The position numbers were made by a program, and so were the translations under genes. Positions 9,611 to 18,335 of a stretch of DNA of 64,000 bases are shown in pieces. A model generated the notes under the pieces. That model saw only the letters and a program-made list of their open reading frames with translations, had not been told where the DNA came from and did no database searches. The DNA is from a bacterium. Lineage in GTDB: Bacteria > Sysuimicrobiota > Sysuimicrobiia > Sysuimicrobiales > Segetimicrobiaceae. Position 1 is the first letter of the stretch. Each line of letters begins with the position of its first letter. The stretch is from NCBI GenBank assembly GCA_035308905.1, contig DATGFS010000006.1, forward strand, positions 1-64,000, in the 5' to 3' direction.

Positions 9611-11392
9611 ATGGCGACAGTCACCTCGACCGACCATGAGAAAGCGCTCTGCGACGCCGTCTCCGCGTCCAAACTGATGCAGTTCACACGCGGTGTGTCG
9701 AAGTGGGTGAGACTGTCCGGCAGCGAGGACGAGTCGAAGGCCTTCGACTACGTCGAGGAGACGCTGCGCGGATTCGGCCTGGACGTGCTGCGGGAAACGC
9801 ACGATGCGCTGGTGTCCTGGCCCGGCCCGGCCTCGCTGGAGACGCTCGGGCCGGCCGCCGGCGAAGCCGCCGCGGCCGGCCGGGTCGAGTGCATCACGCA
9901 CGCGTTCGCGGCCTCCACGCCGCCGGAGGGCATCGAGGGCGAGGTGGTCGATGCCGGCCGGCCCGGCGCCGGCCTCCGCGGGAAGATCGCCCTCGTCGAC
10001 GGCCTCGCGATGCCGGCCAAGGCGCGCGCCGTCGAGGACGCCGGGGCCATCGGGGCGATTTTCATCAACCCCGCGCACCTGCACGAGATGATCATCTCCA
10101 GCGTGTGGGGCGCGCCCACCCCGGAGACGATCGGCGCGCTGCCCCGCCTCGTCGCCATCTCCGTTCGCGAGTCCGACGGCGCCGTGCTCCGCGCCCGCGC
10201 CCGCGAGGGCGGCCTGCGGGTGCGCATTCGCGCCGAGGTGGACACGCGGTGGCGAAAGACGCCGCTCCTCACCGCCGATCTGACGGCCCAGGAGGATCGC
10301 TACGTCCTCTTCAGCGGCCATATCGACTCGTGGCACTACGGCGCCATGGACAACGGCAGCGCGAACGCCGTCATGCTCGAGATGGCCCGCCTGATGAGCC
10401 GGCGCCGCCGGCGGCTCCGGCGCGGCATCCGCTTCGCCTTCTGGTCGGGCCACTCGCACGGCCGCTACTCCGGCTCAACCTGGTACGCGGACACGCACTG
10501 GAACGACCTCTACCGCCGCGCGGTCCTCCACCTCAACATCGACTCCTCCGGCGCGAAGGGCGCGACTGTCCTGAACGGCGGGCTGACGATGGCGGAGACG
10601 TGGCCCCTCGCCGCCGACTGCGTCCGATCTGTCGCCGGGCAGGATCTCGATCGGCGGCGCGTCACCCGGATGGGCGACCAGTCATTCTGGGGCGTCGGCC
10701 TGCCCTCGCTGTTCGTCGGCGTCTCCGAGCAGCCGGCCGGGGACTCCGCGGCCGGCGCGGCGCTCGCGACACTCAGCGGCGGCCCCGCCACCGGCGGCCT
10801 CGGCTGGTGGTGGCACACGACGGAGGACACGATCGACAAGATCGATCGGGACAATCTCGCGCGCGACGCGCAGATCTACGCCCGGGCGCTGTGGCGGTGG
10901 TGCACGGCGCCGGTCCTTCCGCTGGACTACCGCGCGACCGCGGCGGAGTTTCAGGAGACGCTGCGGCAGATTCAACGCGCCGCGGGCGGCGCGTTCGACC
11001 TTGGGCCGGCCCTCGCGGCCGCGGACCGGCTGGCCTTGGCCGCGGAGCCGCTCGCGGCCAAGGCGGCGGCGCTCACCGATGCGCTCGGCCACGCGCGCGG
11101 TACGCGCCGCCAGCGCGACGCGGCGGAGGCGATCAACACGGCGCTGATGCGCGCCGGCCGCGCCCTCATTCCGGTCAACTACACCCTCACCGGTTCGTTC
11201 GACCACGACCGCGCGCTGCCGGTCGCACCGATCCCATCGCTGCAGCCCGCCGCGGGGCTCGGGATGCTGCCCGACGGCAGCATGGAGCGCCACGCGCTAG
11301 CGACGCGCCTGCTGCGCGAGCGGAACAAGGTCACGCACGCGGTCGAGACCGCGGCGGAGGTGTTCGAAGAGACGCTCGCCCGCCTCTCCTAA
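9611..11392 (+). CDS. M28-family peptidase-like protein with altered active site
   Basis: A 593-residue protein with a PA-type insertion domain (about residues 90-210) followed by an M28 zinc-peptidase fold. The first ligand motif SGHIDSW (H237, D239), the bridging aspartate in AMDNGS (D247), LNIDSSG and the last histidine in WHTTEDT are present. The usual Gly-Glu-Glu that supplies the catalytic base and a zinc ligand reads Gly-His-Ser-His-Gly (about 280-284). The protein may therefore bind metal differently or have another reaction. No signal peptide is visible. The start at 9611 is set by AAGGAGG eight bases upstream. A helical C-terminal extension (about 440-593) resembles the dimerisation part of some M28 proteins. 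It follows the IS element and could once have been downstream of livM. Confidence 0.8.
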   Translation: MATVTSTDHEKALCDAVSASKLMQFTRGVSKWVRLSGSEDESKAFDYVEETLRGFGLDVLRETHDALVSWPGPASLETLGPAAGEAAAAGRVECITHAFAASTPPEGIEGEVVDAGRPGAGLRGKIALVDGLAMPAKARAVEDAGAIGAIFINPAHLHEMIISSVWGAPTPETIGALPRLVAISVRESDGAVLRARAREGGLRVRIRAEVDTRWRKTPLLTADLTAQEDRYVLFSGHIDSWHYGAMDNGSANAVMLEMARLMSRRRRRLRRGIRFAFWSGHSHGRYSGSTWYADTHWNDLYRRAVLHLNIDSSGAKGATVLNGGLTMAETWPLAADCVRSVAGQDLDRRRVTRMGDQSFWGVGLPSLFVGVSEQPAGDSAAGAALATLSGGPATGGLGWWWHTTEDTIDKIDRDNLARDAQIYARALWRWCTAPVLPLDYRATAAEFQETLRQIQRAAGGAFDLGPALAAADRLALAAEPLAAKAAALTDALGHARGTRRQRDAAEAINTALMRAGRALIPVNYTLTGSFDHDRALPVAPIPSLQPAAGLGMLPDGSMERHALATRLLRERNKVTHAVETAAEVFEETLARLS

Positions 11393-11494
11393 TCGCGGAC
11401 GCTCTCGATCGCGGGTTCAGTAGACGGCGCCGGGCAACTATGCCCGCTTCGACCTGCTGATTCCGAGGTATAGGTTATCAGGGAACGTGACAGC

Positions 11495-12391
11495 ATGACG
11501 AAGCCGCCGGCACGTCGCATCGGGTTCCTGGGGCTGGGATACATGGGCTCCCGGATGGCCCGCAGACTGCTCGACGCCCATCATCGGGTAACGGTGTACA
11601 ATCGGAGCGCGGACAAAGCGCGGCCGCTCGTGGACGCGGGAGCATCGCGTGCCGAGACGCCGAGAGCGGTGGCCGAAGAATCCGATGTGATCCTGTACTC
11701 GCTGGCCGACGACGCGGCCGTGCGGGACGTAATCCTCGGGCCGGACGGGGTGCTCGCGGGGGTGCGCCGCGGCGGCACCCTCATCGATCTCAGCACAGTT
11801 CTGCCCGACACGTCGCGCGCCGTCTCGACGGCCGCGCTTTCAAAAGGGGCGGCGGCGATCGATGCGCCTGTATCGGGCAGCACCGTCCAGGCGGAGCAAG
11901 GAACGCTGATCATCTTCGTCGGCGGCGACCGAGAGGCGTATACATCGAGCGCCTCGATTTTGGACACGCTCGGCCGTCACGAGTACATGGGGGCCAGCGG
12001 GGCCGGCGCGACGATGAAACTGGTGACCAACACGCTCCTCGGCCTGGGGATTCAGGCGCTCGCCGAGGCCGTCGCGCTCGGACGCAAGGCCGGGCTGGAT
12101 ACGGCGCTCATGCTGGGCGTCCTGGGGTCGACGTCCGTTGTATCCGCCGCCCAGAAGGGAAAGTTCGACAACATTACACGCGGCGAGTTCCCCACCGCCT
12201 TCGCACTGCGAATGATGTCCAAGGACTTCGGCTTGATCCTTCGGCTGGCGGAGTCGCTCGCGGTCGCCATGCCCGCCGCCGCAGTGGCCAAGCAGATCGA
12301 TACCGTGGAGCAGGCCCGGCGCCCGGGACGTGAGGAGGATTTCTCAGCGGTCGTTCGCACGATCCAGGAGCTGTCGGGCATCGGCAATTAG
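11495..12391 (+). CDS. NAD(P)-dependent beta-hydroxyacid dehydrogenase (3-hydroxyisobutyrate dehydrogenase-like)
   Basis: A 298-residue enzyme of the beta-hydroxyacid dehydrogenase family. The N-terminal Rossmann motif is GFLGLGYMGSRMA (about residues 9-21), the substrate-binding stretch is DAPVSGSTVQAEQGTL, and the catalytic lysine lies in GAGATMKLVTNTLLG (about residue 172). Members reduce or oxidise 3-hydroxyisobutyrate, tartronate semialdehyde or succinic semialdehyde, and the sequence alone does not choose. A TATAGGTTAT-like sequence at about 11469-11478 may be its promoter. It converges with the sensor kinase gene, leaving ten bases between stops. Confidence 0.85.
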   Translation: MTKPPARRIGFLGLGYMGSRMARRLLDAHHRVTVYNRSADKARPLVDAGASRAETPRAVAEESDVILYSLADDAAVRDVILGPDGVLAGVRRGGTLIDLSTVLPDTSRAVSTAALSKGAAAIDAPVSGSTVQAEQGTLIIFVGGDREAYTSSASILDTLGRHEYMGASGAGATMKLVTNTLLGLGIQALAEAVALGRKAGLDTALMLGVLGSTSVVSAAQKGKFDNITRGEFPTAFALRMMSKDFGLILRLAESLAVAMPAAAVAKQIDTVEQARRPGREEDFSAVVRTIQELSGIGN

Positions 12392-12401
12392 GACAAAGCC
12401 C

Positions 12402-14201
12402 TCAGCGCACGATCCCCGCCTCTGCCGCCGCTACCGGCAGCGTGAAGGTAAACACACTGCCCCGGCCGACCCGGCTGGTCACGGCGATGCGCCCGCCGTG
12501 AGCCTCCACAATGTGCTTGGCGATGGCGAGACCAAGACCCGTGCCGCCGGCGTCCCGGCTGCGCGAGCGATCGACGCGGTAGAAACGGTCGAAGATCCTC
12601 GGCAGATCGTCCGCCGGGATGCCGCGCCCGGAGTCCGAGACCGAGACCACCGCGTCGTGACGATCCGTCCGAAGGCCGACCTCGACCCAACCGGCGTCGG
12701 GCGTGAACTTGATCGCATTGTCGATCAAGTTGGTCAATACCTGAAGGATAGGGTCGGCGTCGGCGATGACGGTGACGGCGGGGGAGGGCGCGGACCGCAG
12801 GACGATCCGGTGCCGCTCCGCCTGCGGCCGCATGCGATCCGCCGCTTCCGCGACGAGCGAGTCCAGCCTGACCGGCGCCAAGTCCATGTGGGCGGCACGC
12901 GACTCGAACCGCGACAGCGCCATGAGGTCGTCCACCAGCGTCATCAACCGTGTGGCCTCGGCGTCGATGATCGTGAGGAAGTGCCGGCACGTGGCTTCAT
13001 CCGCCAACGCTCCGGCGAGCAGGGTTTCGGTGAAGCCTTTGATGGACGTGAGCGGTGTCCGCAGCTCGTGAGAAACGTTCGCCGTGAGTTCGCGGCGCAG
13101 CCGCTCCATGCGCCGGAGCTCGGTGACTTCGCGCATCACCACCACCGCCCCCGAGGTGCGGCCGGGGCCGGCTCGCAGCGGCGCCGCATTCAGATGGAAC
13201 AAGCGCTCCTCGGCGCGGTGCTTGACGGTGAATTCTTCCGCCGTGTCGGCTCCCTGGTGCGCGCTGCGCTCCAGCGCCCGCCGGACGGGGTGGCCGCCGA
13301 GCAGCTCGTCGATCGGGCGTCCCAGGTCCTCGGGGCCGAGTCCGAGCAGCTCCTGCGCCGCCCCATTCAGCAACAGCAGGCGGCTGGCGCGGTCGGTCGC
13401 GACGACCGCGTCGCTCATGGAACTGATAATCGCCTCGATCTTTGTCCGCTCGTCGGTGAGCGCGATGATCTGCCGCTGCAGCTGCTCCGCGACCGTGTTG
13501 AAGGCGCGCGCCAGGCGTCCGATCTCATCGCTGCCGCCTGGGGCGGCACGGCCGTCCAGGTCGCCCCGGGAAATCCGATCGGCGGCGCGGGCGAGGGCCT
13601 GCACCGGGGCCGATAACCCGCGCGCGCGCCAGGCGCCAAAGAACCACGCCGCCCCCAGGCCGAGCAGAAGCGCGCTTCCCAGCGCCTCCCAGACGCGGTG
13701 CACCACGGCGCCCATCCAGGACCGGGGGACGCTCACCTGCACGACCCCGGCGACGCGGCCGTGCGACATGAGGGGCGCCGCGGCGTAGAGGCGTACGTCG
13801 TGAAGCACCGGGTCATACCGGACGTCCACCGGGCTGCCGCGGCCAAGGAGAGCCGACGTCACCTCGGGCGGGACGGGACCGTTGCCGGCCCAGCGGCTGG
13901 TCTCCGGCGACCGGCCCCGGGCGTCCTTGACGCCGATGTACTCTTCTTTACGCCAGGTCAACGAGTCGGCGATCTCGTCGAGCTGGGCCACCGTCAGACC
14001 TTTCTCCTGGTAGCGTCCAAGCATTCGCGCCGCCATTCGCGCCTGGTTGAGCACACTCTGCTGATACCGATCCGTCTGCAACCGCGCCAAGACGGGCACA
14101 AGATACGCCGCCACGACGGCCAGCGTAAGCACAGCCAACATGAGGTGGCTGACGGTCAGTTTCCGCCGCAATGCTTCCAACCCGTCCGCGCACGAGAGCA
14201 T
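12402..14201 (-). CDS. membrane sensor histidine kinase (HAMP-PAS-HisKA-HATPase)
   Basis: A 599-residue sensor kinase. Helix 1 (about 20-39) and helix 2 (about 172-191) enclose an extracytoplasmic sensor domain. HAMP (about 192-245), PAS (about 252-360), HisKA with the phospho-accepting H378 in [10 protein letters not shown], and HATPase_c with DNAIKF, DSGRGIP and [11 protein letters not shown] follow. The layout matches PhoR/WalK-type kinases. No response regulator is adjacent, so the partner lies elsewhere. It is 34 bases downstream of a secreted-protein gene on the same strand and may be co-transcribed with the envelope cluster, suggesting it senses envelope conditions. No clear Shine-Dalgarno precedes the ATG. 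Confidence 0.92.
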   Translation of the reverse strand: MLSCADGLEALRRKLTVSHLMLAVLTLAVVAAYLVPVLARLQTDRYQQSVLNQARMAARMLGRYQEKGLTVAQLDEIADSLTWRKEEYIGVKDARGRSPETSRWAGNGPVPPEVTSALLGRGSPVDVRYDPVLHDVRLYAAAPLMSHGRVAGVVQVSVPRSWMGAVVHRVWEALGSALLLGLGAAWFFGAWRARGLSAPVQALARAADRISRGDLDGRAAPGGSDEIGRLARAFNTVAEQLQRQIIALTDERTKIEAIISSMSDAVVATDRASRLLLLNGAAQELLGLGPEDLGRPIDELLGGHPVRRALERSAHQGADTAEEFTVKHRAEERLFHLNAAPLRAGPGRTSGAVVVMREVTELRRMERLRRELTANVSHELRTPLTSIKGFTETLLAGALADEATCRHFLTIIDAEATRLMTLVDDLMALSRFESRAAHMDLAPVRLDSLVAEAADRMRPQAERHRIVLRSAPSPAVTVIADADPILQVLTNLIDNAIKFTPDAGWVEVGLRTDRHDAVVSVSDSGRGIPADDLPRIFDRFYRVDRSRSRDAGGTGLGLAIAKHIVEAHGGRIAVTSRVGRGSVFTFTLPVAAAEAGIVR

Positions 14202-14235
14202 GTGAACGCGATTCCGGAACGCGGACAGCGTCTCA

Positions 14236-14763
14236 TCAGTTCATCCCCTCCGGTGAAGGAGCGGTCCAACTCCGAACTGACGTGAGTCCGGGTTTCGCCA
14301 CGAACCATTTACCGTACAGCCCGTTGCCGGCAGCCTGACCCGGCGCCGTATCGCCCGAGTACCTGTACAATAGGTGACCGTTGTAACTCACCTGGCGGCC
14401 GTTGGCGTCATTCACGACGCCGAACTTGCCGGACAGCGCGACGGCATGGGTAGGCATGGCCTTGCTCAACAGGGGCGGCCACGTCTTCGCGCATCCTCCC
14501 GTGCAGGCAGCCTTGGTGGGCGTATCCGGCGTGAAATAGTAAAGGGCCATACCCTTGGCATCGGTCAAGATCTGCTCCCGCTTACCCTGAACCGTCGCCA
14601 TAGCCACATTCACCGTATAACCGGTCGCCGGTTTGACCGACTGGCTGGGCGCGGGGGCCGGTTGAGGCGTTGTCGGGGACCCGTAGTTATATTGAGCGAA
14701 CGCGACACCTGCGGAGACCATCAGGAACACCACCGCGCTGACGATCGTACGGCCCATTCGCAT
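14236..14763 (-). CDS. secreted protein with two PF03640-type repeats
   Basis: A 175-residue exported protein. A signal peptide ends near AFAQ (about residues 1-25) and a short proline/alanine/glutamine linker follows. Two copies of the secreted repeat of unknown function (PF03640 type) come next: [16 protein letters not shown] with a cysteine pair CTGGC, and [22 protein letters not shown]. The frame is open far upstream, but the ATG at 14763 has AAGGAGG nine bases before it and gives a proper signal peptide. It is a paralogue of the protein at 18336-18881. The family has no established biochemical function; the paired cysteines suggest a disulfide or redox role (inference). Confidence 0.85.
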   Translation of the reverse strand: MRMGRTIVSAVVFLMVSAGVAFAQYNYGSPTTPQPAPAPSQSVKPATGYTVNVAMATVQGKREQILTDAKGMALYYFTPDTPTKAACTGGCAKTWPPLLSKAMPTHAVALSGKFGVVNDANGRQVSYNGHLLYRYSGDTAPGQAAGNGLYGKWFVAKPGLTSVRSWTAPSPEGMN

Positions 14764-14900
14764 CGCCACATCCCTCCTTGGAACTTCATACGCCGAGAAT
14801 CCGCCTTGCCGTTCACGGTCTCGTCGCCGGTCGATAACGGATGTGTACCAATGGTCGCCTCGGTGAAAAACCGGGGGCCTGCCCCATGCACGGCCCGCTG

Positions 14901-16145
14901 CTACGGTGCGCCGAATACGAGCGACGCGTTGATACCGCCGAATCCGAAGGAATTGCTCAGCACGTATCGCAGCGGCATCTCGCGGCCGCGGGCGGTGACG
15001 TAGTCGAGGTCGCACGCCTCGTCCGGCTCTCGTAGATTTAGGGTCGGCGGCACATAACCGTGCCGGAGACCGACGAAAGAAATTGCCGCTTCGATCGCGC
15101 CGGCCGCGCCCAGGGAGTGTCCGTGCATCGCCTTCGTCGCGCTGACCGGGATCCGGTACGCGTGGTCGCCGAGCACCTGCTTGATCGCCAGCGTTTCCGT
15201 CGCATCGTTGAGGGGTGTGCCGCTGCCGTGGGCGTTGATGCAGTCCACCTCCTCCGGGGCGATGCCGGCCTCGGCCAGCGCGAGGCGCATCGCTCTCGCC
15301 GCCTGCTCCCCCGAAGGTAGCGGGGCCGTCATATGGTACGCGTCGTTGGAGAACCCGAAGCCCGGGACGGTCCCGTAGATGGGCGCCTCCCGGCGCCGGG
15401 CGTGCTCGAGGCTCTCAAGGACGAGGAACGCGCCGCCTTCGGCCATGACGAACCCATTGCGCGTCCGATCGAACGGCCGGCACGCGCGGTCGGGTTCGTC
15501 GTTGTGCGTCGACATGGCATGGATCAGATCGAACGCCCCGAACGTCAGCGGCGCGAGCGGCGCTTCGATCCCGCCCGCAAGCATCACGTCCGCGTACCCG
15601 TCGCGCACGACCCGGAACGCATGCCCGATCGCGATCGCGCCGCTCGAGCAGCTGTCCGAGTTGGCGCTGGCCGGTCCACGCAGGTCGTACTCGATCGCCA
15701 CGTTGCACGACCCCGCCCCGCAGAACACCGACAGCGCGAGCGTCGGCCGGACGTGCCGCGCCCCTTCCGTCAGGAACACGGCATATTGCTCCTCGGCGAA
15801 CGCCACGCCGCCGAGCGCCGAACCGACGAAACAGCCGATCGCGTCGCGGTTTTCCTTGTCCAGGCGCAGGCCGGCGTCGTCGATCGCCAGCCGCGCACAT
15901 ACGACCGCCATCTGCGCGTATCGGTCCAGTCGCCGGAGCCGCCGCGGTGCGATATACGCGGCAGGATCGAAATCGACCACCTCTCCCGCCACCTGGGAAG
16001 AGAACGACGAGGGATCGAATCGGGTCACCCGGGTGATGGCCGAGCGCTCGCGGCGGACGCCCTCGTAGAGGGCGCCGCCGCCTCCGGACCCGATCGGCGT
16101 CACCGCGCCGACCCCCGTGACCACCACCTGCCGCCTGTCGCTCAT
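14901..16145 (-). CDS. beta-ketoacyl-ACP synthase II-like condensing enzyme (FabF family)
   Basis: A 414-residue ketosynthase of the thiolase superfamily. It has the N-terminal VVVTGVGAVTPIG, the nucleophile C166 in NSDSCSSGAIAIG, the two catalytic histidines in NAHGSGTPLND and MHGHSLGAAGAIEA, and the C-terminal SNSFGFGGINASL. The residues around the cysteine (Ser-Asp-Ser-Cys) differ from the usual Thr-Ala-Cys. No other fatty acid genes (ACP, FabD, FabG) are near, so it may make a specialised acyl chain for the envelope cluster in which it lies. It starts 12 bases after the upstream coiled-coil gene stop, consistent with one transcript. Confidence 0.85.
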   Translation of the reverse strand: MSDRRQVVVTGVGAVTPIGSGGGGALYEGVRRERSAITRVTRFDPSSFSSQVAGEVVDFDPAAYIAPRRLRRLDRYAQMAVVCARLAIDDAGLRLDKENRDAIGCFVGSALGGVAFAEEQYAVFLTEGARHVRPTLALSVFCGAGSCNVAIEYDLRGPASANSDSCSSGAIAIGHAFRVVRDGYADVMLAGGIEAPLAPLTFGAFDLIHAMSTHNDEPDRACRPFDRTRNGFVMAEGGAFLVLESLEHARRREAPIYGTVPGFGFSNDAYHMTAPLPSGEQAARAMRLALAEAGIAPEEVDCINAHGSGTPLNDATETLAIKQVLGDHAYRIPVSATKAMHGHSLGAAGAIEAAISFVGLRHGYVPPTLNLREPDEACDLDYVTARGREMPLRYVLSNSFGFGGINASLVFGAP

Positions 16146-16157
16146 CGATCCGGCCGC

Positions 16158-16610
16158 TCAGAACAAGAGGGCGGCGTGCACGATCTTTTGCGTCATCCGG
16201 CCGATGTCCGCCTCCATGGTGCGGAGCGAGCCCTGCATCCCGCCGAGCAGATCTTGCATCCGGTTGAGTCCTTGGTTCGTCCTGTCCGCCGCCGCCAGCG
16301 CGGTCGTCAGTTTCGCGTTAGACGTCCGCAGCAAGGTGTTCGTCATCTCGAGCTTGCGGTTGGTTTCGGTAAGTTTGCCGTTCATGCCGTCGAGGGTCGT
16401 GTTCATGGCGGTGAGCGTGTCGAGCTTCTCGTTCATCGTTTGAAGGGCATTGAGCTGTGTGGTCAGGCGCGATAAATGCTCTGACATGTCGTGGATTTGG
16501 ACGAGCAGGTAGATGCCCCCCACGACGAGCGCCACGACGACGGCGAATGCCGCGGCCGCCACAACGGGCCACACACGTGTTTCCGGAACACTCGGAGAAG
16601 CGATGCGCAT
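16158..16610 (-). CDS. single-pass membrane protein with long coiled coil
   Basis: A 150-residue protein of unknown function. One transmembrane helix (about residues 12-36, WPVVAAAAFAVVVALVVGGI) is followed by a long heptad-type helix (about 40-140) rich in Leu, Met, Asn and Thr. It contains near-repeats of the form LTxxNxKLxxxN (for example NEKLDTLTAMNTTLDGMNGKL). The ATG at 16610 is chosen because GAGGTGA lies five bases upstream; the frame runs open to 16658. The layout suggests a membrane-anchored spacer or scaffold. It lies immediately upstream of the FabF-like gene. Confidence 0.75.
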   Translation of the reverse strand: MRIASPSVPETRVWPVVAAAAFAVVVALVVGGIYLLVQIHDMSEHLSRLTTQLNALQTMNEKLDTLTAMNTTLDGMNGKLTETNRKLEMTNTLLRTSNAKLTTALAAADRTNQGLNRMQDLLGGMQGSLRTMEADIGRMTQKIVHAALLF

Positions 16611-16657
16611 AGCGGTCACCTCGTAACTCCGCCCTTCCCCTACATCTTTCCCGCCCA

Positions 16658-16664
16658 TGTCACA
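16658..16664. promoter_or_regulatory. TGTCACA half-site upstream of the coiled-coil gene
   Basis: A single TGTCACA lies 48 bases before the ATG at 16610. It matches the half-sites seen at 17529-17546 and 18218-18246. Alone it is weak evidence; it is listed because of the pattern. The rest of 16611-16775 shows nothing else I can support. Confidence 0.25.
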
Positions 16665-16775
16665 AAACGGTATCCGACGCCGGGACGGCGGGCACGCACA
16701 TTCGCCGGAACCAATAGAAAAGGGGCCCGGCGCAATATGCGGCGGACCCCGAAGACGTCGACTGCGGGCCGAGTA

Positions 16776-17426
16776 TCAAAACTTGCCGGGGAATTGCTTC
16801 GCGATGCCATCCGCGAGGGCGTCCGAAATCGTATAGACGTGCTTCACCATCGGATCCCACATGTCGGCCTCGGCGCTCCAATCCTTTTTCGCCGTGGCAT
16901 CAATCGACATGATGTGCTGCTGCCCGTGCGTGAGCAGTAGACCGTACACGGTGCCCTTCGGCAAATTCGGGTTGGCCGAACTGACGAACGCGGCGATCGC
17001 GGAAGCGTTCTGCGTCAATTGAGCCGCCGCCGCTTTCTTGCCCGCAGCGTTGCCTCGGAAGTTATTCGCGAACGCGGCCTGCATGTACGCCTTTACGGCG
17101 GAGTAGTGTCCTACGAACAACGTGGCGAACTTGTCGCCGGCGGCCTGGCCGTAGAACGGGGCGATCGACTGGCCTATGGCCTTGGCGTTCTTTTCGCCGT
17201 ATTCGTCGGCTTCGCTGACGGCGCCTTTCTCCCCGAGCCTCGTCGCGATTACGAGCGACCGTACCCAGAAGATGTGGTTGATGTAGAGGTCTCGCAGAGC
17301 CATTTTCAGCGCGGCGACTTTGGCCGGATTCGGTTCGGCGGCCTGACTGTGCGCCGGGGGCAGTGTCGGAGCCAAGAGCATGCCCGCCACCACGAAGACG
17401 CCCACGATCGTCCGAAGCACCCGCAT
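16776..17426 (-). CDS. secreted helical protein of unknown function
   Basis: A 216-residue exported protein. The signal peptide (about residues 1-27) ends near AHSQA. The mature part is all-helical and has the stretches LRDLYINHIFWVRSLVIAT, IAPFYGQAAGDKFATLFVGH and a C-terminal HVYTISDALADGI. I recall a recurring bacterial protein type with an LRxLWxxHxxWTR start and a PYYGxxAGxxLxxLLxxHI middle, and this looks like a member; its function is not known to me. The ATG at 17426 follows an AGGGAGGG ribosome site; the open frame upstream to 17579 is ignored. It is part of the minus-strand envelope cluster. Confidence 0.7.
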   Translation of the reverse strand: MRVLRTIVGVFVVAGMLLAPTLPPAHSQAAEPNPAKVAALKMALRDLYINHIFWVRSLVIATRLGEKGAVSEADEYGEKNAKAIGQSIAPFYGQAAGDKFATLFVGHYSAVKAYMQAAFANNFRGNAAGKKAAAAQLTQNASAIAAFVSSANPNLPKGTVYGLLLTHGQQHIMSIDATAKKDWSAEADMWDPMVKHVYTISDALADGIAKQFPGKF

Positions 17427-17528
17427 GATCCGTCCCTCCCTTTGCTCAACCCCTTTGCTCACCATCGGCACGGCCAACGCACCTCGGAGGCAGGCTACTC
17501 GTGTAGGGTCACGCGCGCGTCGGGAAAG

Positions 17529-17546
17529 GGTAACAATCCTGTCACC
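17529..17546. promoter_or_regulatory. inverted-repeat candidate operator GGTAACA-N4-TGTCACC
   Basis: Two seven-base half-sites in inverted orientation (six of seven positions symmetric) are separated by ATCC. The site overlaps the end of the DoxX-like gene and lies about 103 bases upstream of the secreted helical gene. A second site with the same four-base spacing and nearly the same spacer (ATCG) lies at 18229-18246. Confidence 0.4.
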
Positions 17547-18138
17547 CCGTCCGGTCCGTTCGGACGTGAAACCCTTCAACGTCGAGCCGGGGCTCTCGAG
17601 GCCACCGCAGCAGGATGAGACGGTCGAATCCGTAGTATCCGGCGACCTTCCACGACATGATCAACAGGATCTCACCGATGATCATGAGGGGATTCAGGCT
17701 GACGGATCCCGCCATGAGATAGTTCCAACTCATGAACGTTCCGGCAAGCGCCGCTGCGCCGACCGCCGCGCCGGCGATCAGGGCGATGCCGACCGTCAAC
17801 TCACCGTATGCGATCACCCGGCCCATGAACGGCGCCGCGTGACTGCCGAGCAGCCAGATGAGAAAATCACGGTACCAATCAAACGGCACTCGGGGCGGCC
17901 CGTGGTGCGGCACGATCACGGCGGTTTGCCAGAACCTTTGAATTGCGATTCCGCTTTGGACCCAGGCGGGATTGCCGACTTTGTGCAGGGATGCGGCGAT
18001 CCACTGATACCCCACCCAGACCCTCAGGATGCCCCACAGCCAGGCCAGCTGCGTTGAGCTGAACAGCAGCTTGATGGCCAGAGGGTCGTCGAGATAGCGA
18101 ACATTTCGCCCGGAAACGTTCACCGCGATTTCACGCAT
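17542..18138 (-). CDS. DoxX-like membrane protein
   Basis: A membrane protein of the DoxX / thiosulfate:quinone oxidoreductase small-subunit type, 198 residues from the ATG at 18138. Four or more helices are visible, with family-like stretches WGILRVWVGYQWIAASLHKVGNPAW, GRVIAYGELTVGIALIAGA and GTFMSWNYLMAGSVSLNP. The family DoxX signature of a GxxKL-like turn appears as SLHKVGN. Function in the family is uncertain, with quinone-linked redox roles proposed. The start is unclear: neither 18138 nor the GTG at 18249 (which would add a TTWATTWAK repeat stretch) has a good ribosome site. It is divergent from a PF03640-type secreted protein. Confidence 0.75.
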   Translation of the reverse strand: MREIAVNVSGRNVRYLDDPLAIKLLFSSTQLAWLWGILRVWVGYQWIAASLHKVGNPAWVQSGIAIQRFWQTAVIVPHHGPPRVPFDWYRDFLIWLLGSHAAPFMGRVIAYGELTVGIALIAGAAVGAAALAGTFMSWNYLMAGSVSLNPLMIIGEILLIMSWKVAGYYGFDRLILLRWPREPRLDVEGFHVRTDRTG

Positions 18139-18176
18139 CGGCAGCACCGTCGGTTCTGTGCCCACGTCCGTTTTCG

Positions 18177-18200
18177 CCCACGTTGTCGCCCACGTTGTCG
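18177..18200. repeat. 12-base exact tandem duplication upstream of the DoxX-like gene
   Basis: CCCACGTTGTCG occurs twice head to tail (18177-18188 and 18189-18200), with a third degraded unit just before it. If the longer start of the DoxX-like gene is used, the repeat encodes a duplicated TTWA; otherwise it lies in the divergent leader. Confidence 0.6.
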
Positions 18201-18217
18201 CTTGGTTTCCCCTCGGC

Positions 18218-18246
18218 TGTAACACCCCGGTCACAATCGTGTTACA
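18218..18246. promoter_or_regulatory. cluster of three operator-like half-sites in a divergent promoter region
   Basis: TGTAACA (18218), GGTCACA (18229) and TGTTACA (18240) are spaced exactly 11 bases apart, about one helical turn. The outer pair also forms a perfect 8-base inverted repeat (TGTAACAC / GTGTTACA). The region lies between the divergent DoxX-like and PF03640-type genes. GGTCACA-ATCG-TGTTACA closely matches the site at 17529-17546. Confidence 0.5.
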
Positions 18247-18335
18247 CACGCGTCACCCTCCCCGCCCCCGGCCGGCAACACCACCTCGCGGGGGTAGAAG
18301 TGCACTGGGCGGGAATCACAATAGGAGGCTCAACC

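Noticed and set aside
14764-15015. 84-codon extension upstream of the first PF03640-type gene
   Set aside because: It would bury the signal peptide, overlaps the FabF gene end, and the internal ATG has a strong ribosome site.
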